DNA of 64,000 nucleotides. Source: Scolanthus callimorphus (lineage: Eukaryota; Cnidaria; Anthozoa; Actiniaria; Edwardsiidae). Below are positions 42,435 to 52,184 of the stretch, piece by piece (the first letter of the stretch is position 1; the number at the start of each line of letters is the position of its first letter). Both the position numbers and the translations under genes were made by a program. The notes below the pieces were generated by a model, which saw only the letters and a list, made by a program, of their open reading frames with translations, was not told where the DNA came from and ran no database searches. The stretch is from positions 3,113,199-3,177,198 of the forward strand of contig CM066925.1 in the NCBI GenBank assembly GCA_033964015.1, read 5' to 3'.

Positions 42435-43204
42435 CTACTGTCTCCTGGCATTTAACCTGAAATGAGCATTTCCAAGGGGAACCAAGGCATCTTCTAGCAT
42501 ATCTTTGATAGAATCCGGGTCTGGGGCCTCCTCTTCCTCATCCTCTCCTGCCTTATCAAGGGCAGAAAGGGCTGCCAAAATAGGGCGGGCAACATATAGG
42601 AAGGGTGCCTGACGCTCAGCCAGACCATCATCGAAACTTAAAGTCGAAAACTTCTTTCGTTTTGCCATAGCCATGATGCTTTCGAATATCTTCTTTCATA
42701 CCAGCCTCCATAGTTGGGGCGACCAGTTTATTTTCCAGCCCTTTAATAGGGGGATAGGACTTAGTAAATTCCTGCCATTTATCTTTGGTAGTCAGATCTA
42801 CCAGGTCTTCTGACAAGGTTACAGGCTCCTCTTGCTGATAGTAACGGTTGCCTCGTGATGAGAGCGCTTCTGTTGCCACTGCCTCTGGTTGAGGTGCAAC
42901 TGTAGACTGCCCTTGAGCAGAACTTGCTGTGTAACAGGGTTTTCCCCAGCCATTTTTGCTGCCACAAAGTTGGCTAGCACTTGCGGCATTGATTTCGCCA
43001 CAGCCTCAGTTATGAGTCTTTCGATTCTCTCACTGGGCTCCTCGTTACCCGCCGTTTGGATCGGGATATTCGAGGCTTTGCTGTCTGCCTGCGACAAGAC
43101 AACAGAGAAGGCGGTCAGTGACTCATACCGTGAAAACAGTGCAAATCAATGAAAAAGTTCAAACAATTACAAATACTTACATCAGAAGAACCCTGGTCTC
43201 CCAT
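42435..43204 (-). pseudogene. DIRS-like ORF1 (gag-like) with an intron
   Basis: An ATG at 43204 opens MGDQGSSD, followed at once by a consensus donor (GAT/gtaagt, donor 43180). A matching acceptor (cttgtcgcag) ends at 43089, and exon 2 continues in phase with ADSKASNIPIQTAG. Exon 2 then spans three frames: 43088-42819, 42879-42628 and 42674-42435. It includes WQEFTKSYPPIKGLENKL and FLYVARPILAALSALDKAGE with an acidic DEEEEAPDPDS tract, resembling the ORF1 product of DIRS/Ngaro elements. Two frame changes break it. No promoter could be assigned. Confidence 0.6.
43089..43180 (-). other. Apparent 92-nt spliceosomal intron in DIRS-like ORF1
   Basis: GTAAGT donor, T-rich middle and CTTGTCGCAG acceptor lie in the right order on the minus strand, and removing the segment joins MGDQGSSD to ADSKAS in one frame. 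The exon 2 frame is also open upstream for only a few codons, which supports splicing. Confidence 0.55.
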
Positions 43205-43216
43205 AACGGGTCGCAG

Positions 43217-45177
43217 GATGTAGAAATTCACTAATTTAGCGCCAAAATGTCGAACGTGGTGCAGCCGAAGCGAGCCACGAAACGAAGAGGAAGCTGCGCA
43301 TGCGCCATAGTTTCTTTATAATGTGGTATCCAGGCCGCGCGCGTCCGGAATTGCACCAGTATTGTGAGTATCAGTCGAAGGTTCAGGAGTGAAGGAGAAT
43401 CTTGAAACACGTTTCCATAAACAACTCAATAGTTCTTAATAATGGATTCGGTTGGCAAACATCAATAGACTCTATACAGGGGGTAATTTCTATTTAAAGG
43501 AAAGCGTTAGAATATTTACCTGTAACGCGTTACAGTCTAGAACTAGTTTCATCAGCGTAGAGCTATAAGTGCCGTAAACCTCATTAATAACAAAAGCCTA
43601 TATGGCGAAGAAAGCAATTTCCGATTGCTTTGAATAAATCCCTTCTTTCGAGATGTTGCCGTATCGGGATTTTGGACGACTTATCAAGTGAGTATAGTAG
43701 AGTCCAAATCCGTTGAGATTTGTACTGTTGCAAATTGTTCCGGGTTAGCCTTATTATTCACGTAAAATGACTGGACTACCGGTACTTGTACTTGTATAGC
43801 TTGGGATAAATTTTGTGGTTAGATATTTTTCTTGGCTATTGCCCTATCTATACTATTATAATTGGGTTGTCGTGCAAACGTTTTTGCCGATTTGCTAAAT
43901 CAGTCTGTCCGAGAACAACACTGAAATGGCTTCCCTGGCCACAGCTTTGTGCCCTCAGACATCACGACCAAGGATGTGCTTTTCAAAAAGCAAAACATGG
44001 ATTCTCTATCTTTCGAAAGCTCTAGAATTTAAAGTAACGAAATTGTTGTCTTGAACTAAGCAATTGCCCACCGGCGTTTCGAAATAAACTGAATACGAAA
44101 AAGATTCTTGGAAAAGAAAACCACAGATAAGCCTTCGCAAAAACACACAGTTGTGCCGCTCAAAAATTATAAAAACACAAAGCTCAAAAGAAACCCCTTA
44201 GAGACTGTAATTGTTTAATGTGCTTTTAATATGTCTGTAATAAAGAAAGTCTAAATGGAGTCCAATAATAACTCAAAATCTCTAATTTTCGTACGCAAAC
44301 AAACACAATATTGGACAATCGAGCAAGCGCCCGTTACATACATACATGTACACCTTTATTTAGCCACGCTGGCCACACCAACTGAATTTACAAACATAAA
44401 AACGGCTGATTTCCATGTGGAGCGTGGTAAAAAGAAGTATATACAAGAGGAGCATTAGATAAAATATTTAAAAAGTCAAATTACAGATAAATTAAAGGGA
44501 CCGTTCGCCGGTCATTTCAGCCAATCAGCGTACAGCACTGACTGTTTACAATTTCGATCCTTCAAGAACTGTTGTGTTTTCTAAAGAAAAGGAAATGCTT
44601 TGAAAAATGCATTAATACGGCAAAATTGTGAAACGTTGTGGAAATTTGTATAGAAAATCATGCGACTTCGAGTTCAATTTGAGATTAATTGCATTTTTCA
44701 AAAAGTATCAAAATTACACGATCCCGTTGGGCGAGTTCAATTTTAGCTTTTTGGAAATCTCACGAGTGCAATTAATCCCAAATTGAACTAGAATAGTAGT
44801 ATGATTTTTTTCAGAGAAAGACAGGTTTGCAGAGGCCACAAATGCACCGAACGCGTGCCAAACAAACGAGCAAAGCTAGTATACAAACCTTACTTGACTT
44901 GACACAACAATTTCATTTTATACAAGAAGCAGTGGAATTCTGTTTTGACAATCATCAACTTTATTTCGGATTCCAAGGTAAAATAACATAGGATAGCCTG
45001 CATTAATTGGTTGGTTTCTTTCAGTTTCAATTGTTAATTTTGAATACAAAAATAATTGTTTGTAAACTTACATTTTCGGTCACCCAAAACGGGCAGAATA
45101 TTGTCCAGGTAGACTTCCACAGAAGACATACCTGAAGTCCTCTCTTGTGTAATTTTTTTTTGTAACAGCTAAAACGA
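43217..45177. other. Unannotated stretch, 2 kb
   Basis: No gene that I can support. A CpG-rich segment just upstream of the DIRS-like ORF1 (43255-43350) could be its promoter or terminal repeat. Short ORFs at 43813-44025 and 44255-44458 show nothing recognisable. Confidence 0.4.
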
Positions 45178-45426
45178 TTTCCGTGAGGTGAGAGCGGAGG
45201 GACTCATGAGCTTGGCACGTGCCTTCCTGGTGGCAGGGGCACGTTCAGTGCTGGCTACGTTATGGCAGGTAAGCGATCAAGGTACTCTCCATTTTATGAA
45301 CTCTTTCTACGGTCATCTTTCAAGCGGGAAGAGCGCGTGTACCAGCCTCCAGGAGGCCATGCGAGAAATGACGGCTCATCCGGAATACAATCACTGGTCT
45401 TACTGGGCGCCGTTGGGGATATTATA
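45178..45426 (+). pseudogene. TPR-CHAT (TTC28-like) C-terminal exon, fragment
   Basis: The frame …REVRAEGLMSLARAFLVAGA, RSVLATLWQVSDQGTLHFMN, SFYGHLSSGKSACTSLQEAM and EYNHWSYWAPLGIL-stop is the end of a CHAT domain (caspase-like, HetF-associated with TPRs) as found in TTC28-like proteins. The catalytic His and Cys lie upstream in this family and are absent here. In intact relatives the protein goes on past W-x-P with a hydrophobic strand; here it ends in a TAG just where a hairpin element starts (45428). Whether a donor (ATAG/gtaaat) is used or the exon is simply broken cannot be told. No TPR part lies upstream in the window. Confidence 0.75.
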
Positions 45427-45427
45427 G

Positions 45428-45571
45428 GTAAATCCATTGCCTGACGAGGGAATTCCACGCTAAATTTCACGCGAAAAACCGATATCGCTCGAGTCGCGCA
45501 GCGACGAGAGCGATATCGGTTTTTCAAGTGAAATTTAGCGTGGAATTCCCGAGTCAGGTAATTGATTTTCT
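45428..45571. repeat. Long hairpin, arms ~60 nt
   Basis: gggaattccacgctaaattt with cac, then aaaaaccgatatcgctc, is mirrored by the complementary arm ending cccgagtcaggtaattg. The loop carries cgagtcgcgcagcgacgag, itself palindromic. It abuts the stop of the CHAT fragment. Confidence 0.9.
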
Positions 45572-46264
45572 TTGAATCCCATACCGGACATTTTTAGAAA
45601 ATTAAGTCTAAATTTAAGAGAATTGATAGTGGATTTCGTGCGCTTGAAAGCCGCGCTAATGCGAAAGCGATGGAATTTTCTGAATCTCAAAACGAAAGTC
45701 CCTTGAAATTAGGCTTTGCTGCAATAGCGAATCTTTAAAACAAGAAATTACAATATATAAATGTTTAGATGAGAGAAAATTCATTCAGTTCAGTGTTACA
45801 AGACTAAAGTAAGCTTAGGTATTAGATAGTTTTAAGATTGTCGACACACTGAAGTGACTGAAGCCAATTTGAAAAAAAACGATCGAGTCTACAAAAGTTT
45901 CAAATGATTTGAATTAGTAAATTTATCTTACTGATCGAAAATCTTTTAACTTTTAAAGCTTACTTGTTTGCTTTCTTGTTTCCTTACGGCTTTCTATCTC
46001 CTTTATTCTTGGTAAATACCGCAGCTCCTGTAGTGTTTTTCGTTTTGCATGAGTTTTCCACCTCTAACATTTGACACAACTTTTCATCGATAACATATTA
46101 ACTTTCATCGAACGAGCCAACAGCTTCTCGTTGAAATTATCTTGTAAAGTAAATATCTGGACATTGCCTTGCATACCCAGGGTAGAAATACCCGACACTT
46201 TGGAGGAACCAGAGATTTTGTTTCCAAAACTTGTTGTGTTTGAGCGTTTTGTGTTTTGTGGAGG
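45572..46264. other. Unannotated stretch
   Basis: No gene recognised. The open frame that includes the LINE below extends upstream to 46071, but the part before about 46265 has no similarity that I know. Confidence 0.4.
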
Positions 46265-47072
46265 CGCGTGTGCCCACGTTTCACAAAGCGCGCGAAAAAC
46301 TGTGGCCTTTCGCGGACTATACAACATCAGAAAAATCCGCTCTTTTCTCTCTGAAGATTCCACAAAGACACTTGTGCACGCTTTTGTCACCTCTCACCTG
46401 GACTATTGTAATTCACTACTCTATGGCATTCCTCAATATCAGATTGATCGTCTTCAAAGAGTTCTCAACGCTGCTGCCCGTGTTACCTGCTTTGTTCCTC
46501 GCTACGCGCACATCACCCCTGTACTTCAACAACTCCACTGGCTCCCTGTCCTCTTCCGTATCCGTTTTAAGGTGGCTCTTTTAGTTTTCAAGGCCCTAAG
46601 AGGACTCGCTCCAGATTACTTGACTGAGTTAATTGGGGTGAAAGAAGCAGGCCGCTACACTCTACGGTCGTCGCAGCAAATGACACTAATTGTCCCCCGT
46701 ACGCGCTGTAAGACGTTTGGAGACCGGGCGCTTGCAGTTGCTGGCCCCAAAGTATGGAACAGTCTCCCAGAAGCAATTAGAAATAGTAACTCCGTTGACT
46801 CTTTTAAATCAAGACTGAAAACGTTTTTATTCATTTCTGCCTATAAGCTAGAAGGACGGTATTGACTATAATATTCGCTATTTTAATTTTAATATTTTTA
46901 AGATTACCCTATAAATATATATGAATATAATATTGTTGTAATTTTTAAATCATTCAAATCCAAAGTAATATCATTTTTATCTATTCTTATTTATATATAT
47001 TGTAAAGCGCTTTAGAATATTTTTATAATTAAGCGCTATAGAAATTCCATTATTATTATTATTATTATTATT
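46265..47072 (+). pseudogene. CR1/L2-like LINE 3' end with (ATT)n tail
   Basis: An open frame ends at 46865 with the C-terminus of a CR1/L2-group RT: FRGLYNIRKIRSFLSEDSTK, TLVHAFVTSHLDYCNSLLYG, LHWLPVLFRIRFKVALLVFK, ALRGLAPDYLTELI, PKVWNSLPEAIRNSNSVDSF and LKTFLFISAY. The 3' end has the familiar tgtaaagcgctttagaat … aagcgctatagaaattcc and an (att)n run at 47050-47072, used for target-primed reverse transcription. The 5' end is truncated near 46265, so the RT core is missing. The coding part that remains has no stops, which suggests fairly recent insertion. Confidence 0.88.
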
Positions 47073-47324
47073 ATACGAAAAATGGAGATAAATACATTTC
47101 CCCTGCTTTTATCGTAACTAACTTCTATCAAAAACTATAAAACAAATTTGATTTTTGTATGTGCTTTGATTAATAGTCCGGGAATGCTCTACTAACTAAA
47201 AAAACTCGTTTTTGTATTATTTAAATGACGGGGGCCCTGTGTAATTGGGGTATTCCACAAAAAATACCTCTCCTTCTTAGCCAATCAGCGCGCGCGATAG
47301 AATAGAGGTATGGGATTCTAGGTG

Positions 47325-47765
47325 ATATTGGGTGTTATTATACATTGTACTCACTATCTCGATTCTGATTGGCTAAAAGCGCGCGCTTTACTTTGGGAAT
47401 CACGCACTTTGAGGGTCTCCAAGAATCAGCATGCTGATTCTTGAAGAATCAGCTAGCTGATTCTTGATCCTACGCGCGCAATGCATAATGGGACTAGAGC
47501 ACTTGAATGTTTTCCCTATCTAACAAGGCGCTTGTGTAAAGAAATTGCTTGACAGAAAAAAAGTCTTTTACTGAATCAATGTATAATAAAACAATTATTG
47601 AATTCGTTTTTTGTGATTTCCAGAATAAACAATGTCTCGCCAATGGAATCAGGCTCGGCCTCACGGCCTCGCCTGATTCCACCTGTCTCGACATTGTTTA
47701 TTCTGGAAATCACAAAAACCTCATCCAATAATTGCTTAATATTGGGCAATATTGGGTGTTGTTAT
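47325..47765. mobile_element. Hairpin-bearing repeat flanked by ATTGGG motifs
   Basis: gatattgggtgttattatac near 47333 and caatattgggtgttgttata near 47747 are direct-repeat ends. Between them are two adjacent perfect palindromes (aagaatcagcatgctgattc… and aagaatcagctagctgattc…, 47420-47466) and a large hairpin at 47590-47736. ATTGGG-type words also sit by the related hairpins at 48137, 50880 and 55528, so they seem to be part of one repeat family. Confidence 0.5.
47590..47736. repeat. Long hairpin, arms ~65 nt
   Basis: tgatttccagaataaacaat then gtctcg pairs with cgacattgtttattctggaa then atcac. The inner arms ggaatcaggc(tcgg)/cgcctgattcc enclose a cctcacgg loop. Outer arm extensions acaattattg / caataattgc are also complementary. 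Confidence 0.9.
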
Positions 47766-48136
47766 ATAGCGAGTGCTCACTCCAACCGAGCGCGCACTCT
47801 TATTGTCTAAATCAAGGTCACGTGGTGAAGTACAAATCAAATATTCCCCGATCAGTCAATATTTCGAGAAATTATTGGCTGGCCGGGGAATATTGCTTTC
47901 GCGCGTCACGTTGAGAGCGGAAAGAAAGAAAAAGTTTATTGTAAACATGCGAGTCTTTTTAAAAACCTTTGCTAATTTTGATAAGTTTTTGCTAATGCAA
48001 GAAAATTGTGTTGTTTATGAGTGTTTTCCCTTTACATGATGCAGTCGCATGCAAACTTTGTAACTTCTCTTTTCATTCTTGAAATACATTTGTTTTGACT
48101 TAATAGTTGCAGTATATTTTCTGCTATATAACAAAA

Positions 48137-48275
48137 CACTTAATGACTACTCCCTCGGGATTAACACCAGTTTTGTTTCCCTGGAATCTCGATGTTTCCC
48201 TCGACTTCGTTTCGGGAAACATCGAGATTCTCGGGAAACAAAACTGATGTTTCCCTCGGGAGCAGTCACTAAGTG
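48137..48275. repeat. Long hairpin, arms ~65 nt (family B)
   Basis: cacttaatgactactccctc … gaatctcgatgtttccctcg folds onto cgggaaacatcgagattctc … agcagtcactaagtg. The loop is acttcgttt. Single arms of the same family are found at 50879-50958 and 55528-55608. Confidence 0.9.
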
Positions 48276-48525
48276 TAATATTGGGCAATAATAAGTTCTT
48301 CATACAGCAAAACATTTTGGAGGTATGAAGGTCGGAGGCTGGCATCTCTGCTTCACCACCCAAACGTTTTGCTAATCTCCATATTTTATATGGGTACATA
48401 CTTTTTATGAATCAGTTGCCCCCCCCCCCCCCCAGCGAAGTAAAATTTTTAGTGTCAACATGTGAGGAAAACCTGCTCCCCCCCCCCCCCCCCCCAGCAA
48501 AAACAAAGAATACAAAGATTTACAG
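48276..48525 (+). repeat. C-tract-bearing repeat, copy 1
   Basis: taatattgggcaataataag, then ggcatctctgcttcaccacc, leading to two long C-runs (about 48419-48434 and 48479-48496) separated by agcgaagtaaaatttttag and tgtcaacatgtg. A second copy lies at 50957-51350. Confidence 0.85.
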
Positions 48526-49100
48526 GAATTTGACCCTGGAAACTGTCCGTATCTCATGTGTTCTTGTAGACTCAAGTACTTCATTCATCGCTGGCATTTC
48601 CAGCCGCTAGATTCACAGTCAATGAAGATTTCCCTTCATATCCTTCCATCCTAAAGAATAAAAAGTAAAACAAGTCTTGCTCAAGTCCATAATGAATTCA
48701 CATTTTGCTTTCCACAAGTTTCGGAAGACAATTTTCATGAAAAGAAACCGATTTTCTCCCTCCATCTATCGATTTCCTATCTTGTTGACAAGGCTAGCTT
48801 AAACAGACTCGGGTGGCGTGACAGCTAGCGCGCATTTGATTGGCTCATACGCAAAATCCATTGTTTATTAGCCAATCAGCTTCATGAAATACTTGCACTA
48901 ATTTGAGTGCAAATTACTTTTTTGGAGTGCAAATTACTTTTGTAATTGCACTGCTCTAGACCAATCAGAATCAAGAAATGATAGCCTCTATATTATCAGA
49001 GACATAAACCCTACCTTCTGTAACGCCTAAACAAATGTTATTCTGAGTCTTCTAGCGTCATGAAGTGACGGGCTGTTTTCTGTTTTTTTTTTTTTTACAG
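48526..49100. other. Unannotated stretch
   Basis: No gene recognised. Around 48880-48960 gagtgcaaattac occurs twice, next to attagccaatcagc and gaccaatcagaatc, CCAAT-type words common in cnidarian MITEs; no ends were resolved. A T-run with ACAG at 49083-49100 looks like the splice acceptor of the next feature. Confidence 0.4.
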
Positions 49101-50870
49101 GGCGGGTAAAGTCTACACAAAGATTAGACGATTTAACAATGCATTGGAGTGTTTTAACTAAACTGGAAATAACGGAAAGAACAGGGAGCAAAAGTTTACA
49201 AGGGAACGCGTGTCACGGCATCGCCGACGTGTATGCTTCCTTCAGTAATAACGAAGCGGCATTAGAGTACTACAAGAAAGCCTTGCAGATATTACGACAA
49301 ACAGGTGACTGGGAAAGGGAGGCGCTGAATAACATCGGCAATGTGCACCAGTTACGTGGAGATTACGGAGAGGCCTTGAAGTACTTCAAGGATGAGTTAA
49401 ACATATGACGACAAACGGGTAACTTGGCAGGAGACGGAAATGCGCTGGGTAACATTGGTGTGGTGCACAAGTCACGTGGGGAATGCAAAGAGGCCTTGAA
49501 GTACTACAAGGATTCCTTAAAGATACGACGAAAACAGGTGATTTGGCACAGGGGGGGGGGGGGGGGGGAGTACGCTGAATAACATTGGTAACGTGCTCCA
49601 GTCATGTGGTGAATACAAAGAGGCCTTGTGGTACTATAAGGATTCCTTGAAGATACACCGGCAAACAAGAGGCCTTGTGGTACTATAAGGATTCCTTGAA
49701 GATACACCGGCAAACAGGTGACTTGGCAGGGGAGGGAAACACACTGAATAACATTGGTGTGATGCACAAGTCACGTGGGGAATACAAGAGGCCTTGCCTT
49801 AGAATACTACAATGATTCCTTAAAGATACACCGGCAAACAGGTTACTTGCGAGGAGAGGGACATACGCTGAATAACACTGGTAACATGCACAAGTCACGT
49901 GGGGAATACGAAGAGGCCTTGATGTACTACAAGGATTCATCAAAGATACACCGGCAAACAGATGACTTGGCACGGGAGGGAAGTACCACGCTAAATAACA
50001 TTGGTAACATGCACAAGTCACGTGGGGAATACGAAGAGGCCTTGATGTACTACAAGGATTCCTTAAAGATAAAACAACAAACAGGTGACTTCGCAGGAGA
50101 GGGAAACACTTCGCAGGAGAGTGTAACATTGGTAACGTGCACAGTTCACGTGGGAAATACGAAGAGGCCTTAACTACTACAAGGATGCCATAACTTGGGT
50201 TTAGTATTAGTATTTGCAGGGTGATATTGGTGAGGCATGCAGAAGATCAACTAAAGAAGAGCATCTTGTGCTACGAGAAAATCTTCTCTATCCTTGGCAA
50301 ACAGTGTCCATCAAAAGTAACCATTGTTGATACATTTATCAAGACATATCGACAATTGACTTTTGTTTTATTTGTACGTTGGAAATATCAAGAAGCACTA
50401 TCGACAGCAGAAAGTGGACGGTCACAAGCACTTAGGGACCATATGCTTGATAAATACAAAATCATAACGCATTTCCATCTGCCCGTGTTCAATATTCACA
50501 CTTGTTAAAGAGCAGTCGTAATTCGGCCTTTGTGTCATACTATGACTCGCTTCCAGGTCCCATGACTTTTGTAATGTCTGTCTTCCAGAAAGTAACTTAA
50601 CATTGCTTACACGCAAGCAATGTTATAGAGCTATTACATCGACAACATGACACAGGGATGCAAACTGTGCTCGTTTCGTGCTTGGAAAAGCTTATGCAAT
50701 TCGCCGATGAATATCTGCATCGAAATCTTGACAACACGTTTGAGGACAGATCACTTGGACAAGTTGAACAGAAAGTGTCTTTGTATAAACTGACCAGTGG
50801 GGACACGATAATACCACAAGAAATGGTAAAGGAGTTATTATCTGCGAGAAGAGAACAAACAGAGCAAGTG
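49101..50870 (+). pseudogene. TPR array and linker of a TTC28-like TPR-CHAT gene, decayed
   Basis: After a polypyrimidine-ACAG acceptor (exon start 49101) the frame reads through two TPRs, with NEAALEYYKKALQILRQTGD and ALNNIGNVHQLRGDYGEALK. A TGA at 49406-49408 then replaces an expected Arg codon in NI-stop-RQTG. Further 40-residue repeats (NIGNMHKSRGEYEEALMYYK DSLKI-type) go on to about 50170 through several frame changes, one next to a G18 run (about 49549-49568), and a ~54-bp tandem duplication at 49622-49710. From 50222 come KKSILCYEKIFSILGKQCPS and WKYQEALSTAESGRSQALRD. From 50610 follow SNVIELLHRQ-like and VLVSCLEKLMQFADEYLHRN with SLGQVEQKVSLYK, the TPR-to-CHAT linker. CHAT itself is replaced by a hairpin half-element at about 50879. 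TPRs mediate protein binding; the parent role in this lineage is unknown. Confidence 0.8.
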
Positions 50871-50878
50871 ACTTCGAG

Positions 50879-50958
50879 CAAGCGACTTCGTCTCGGGAAA
50901 CATCGAGATTCTCGGGAAAGAAAACTGATGTTTCCCTCGGGAGCAGTCATTAAGTGTA
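50879..50958. repeat. Single arm of hairpin family B
   Basis: cgacttcgtctcgggaaaca … ccctcgggagcagtcattaa matches the right arm at 48195-48275. It lies exactly at the end of the TPR-CHAT linker, so its arrival may have deleted the CHAT-coding part. Confidence 0.85.
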
Positions 50959-51350
50959 ATATTGGGCAATAATAAGTTCTTTATACAGCAAAACATTTTG
51001 GAGGTATGAAGGTCGGAGGCTGGCATCTCCGGTTCACCACCCAAACTTTTTGCTAATCTCCATATTTTATATGGGTACATACTTTTTATGAATCAAATTT
51101 ATGATGCTAGTCTGCCTAATGTGACATACAGTAAACCAGTAAACACCCGCATATAAGAACAAATGGATTAAGAAAATCAGGCTGAAATGGCAGGGGTCAT
51201 AGCATAGGGTCAGAAGGGTCAGTTGCCCCCCCCAGCGAAGTAAAATTTTTAGTGTCAACATGTGGGGAAAAACCTGCTTGCCCCTCCCCCCCCCCCCCCC
51301 CCAGCAAAAACAAAAGAATCACCAAGGCCTGCCCCCCCCCCCCCCCCCCA
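50957..51350 (+). repeat. C-tract-bearing repeat, copy 2
   Basis: Second copy of 48276-48525, with about 130 bp of extra sequence inserted at 51095-51220 and C-runs at about 51283-51302 and 51331-51349. Together with the arm at 50879 it forms one duplicated block. Confidence 0.85.
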
Positions 51351-52175
51351 GTCAAAATTTTCTAGCTATGGCCTTGAATGGGCTATTTTGATCCTGCTTT
51401 ATAAGAACCTTACAGTATTTAATATGGAAGTTCACGGGCTGACCCTGAAATGGGCTGTTCTTATGCGGGTGTTTACTGTATGCTTGATATTTGAAACAGC
51501 AGCGTTCTTATTGAGGACTAAAACCAAATTTGTATACAGGGTAAACAATTTCTTGTCATATTCTAATTAGCAGTAAAATATCAGAAAATTCCTTGGTTGC
51601 TTTTTTTTGTTTAGAATTACGGTAAATGTTGAAACAATGGCTATAAAAATTAGACTTTAAATGCCACTGATTGATACTAATCGACACAATTTCTGAATAT
51701 AATTGTACAAAGCTTAATATGTATGTAACATAGCTGGTAGAAAAAATGTACACTGTTCAATCTTGCATCTTTTAAAATTGACTGATTTGATTGATTTCGC
51801 TAATTAATTTGACTGGATTTAATCTTATAAAACAAAAACCATCCTTTTCACTTTTCAAGCAACAACACACTGAGTTATGGCACAATTTCTTATTCACTTC
51901 TAAGATTAGAAGTTACGTCTGCTGAAGCGGGTGCCAAGATAGCTGTAAGCTTATGTGTTTCGAACATCAGCCATTTTTGATTTCAGTTCAGTTTATTTGT
52001 ACAAACAAATACAATTTACATAACCACACCCGCAGGTAACAAAGCTACAATTCAATGGTCGCCTTCTTGTCAAAATTTAAAAATATTCCCATATATACCT
52101 TGACTGTGAGGGTGCCTCACGGATATTGACAGGTAATTTTGCCTTTTCCGGAGCAGAAGAAATTCCTTTGTACAT
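51351..52175. other. Unannotated stretch
   Basis: AT-rich DNA with no gene or repeat that I can support. Confidence 0.4.
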
Positions 52176-52184
52176 GTTTCCAGT

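Larger units (their letters stand above)
39496..43216 (-). mobile_element. DIRS-like tyrosine-recombinase retrotransposon, 3'-truncated
   Basis: Minus strand, in order: spliced ORF1, RT, RNase H-like region, and tyrosine recombinase cut off before its last catalytic residues. No LTRs are seen, as expected for DIRS-type elements, which have split or inverted terminal repeats. Neither terminal repeat was identified. It abuts P-like copy 2 at about 39490. Confidence 0.8.

Noticed and set aside
49504..50129. Minus-strand ORFs rich in Cys/Ser/Pro repeats opposite the TPR array
   Set aside because: Antisense shadows of the 120-bp TPR-coding repeats.
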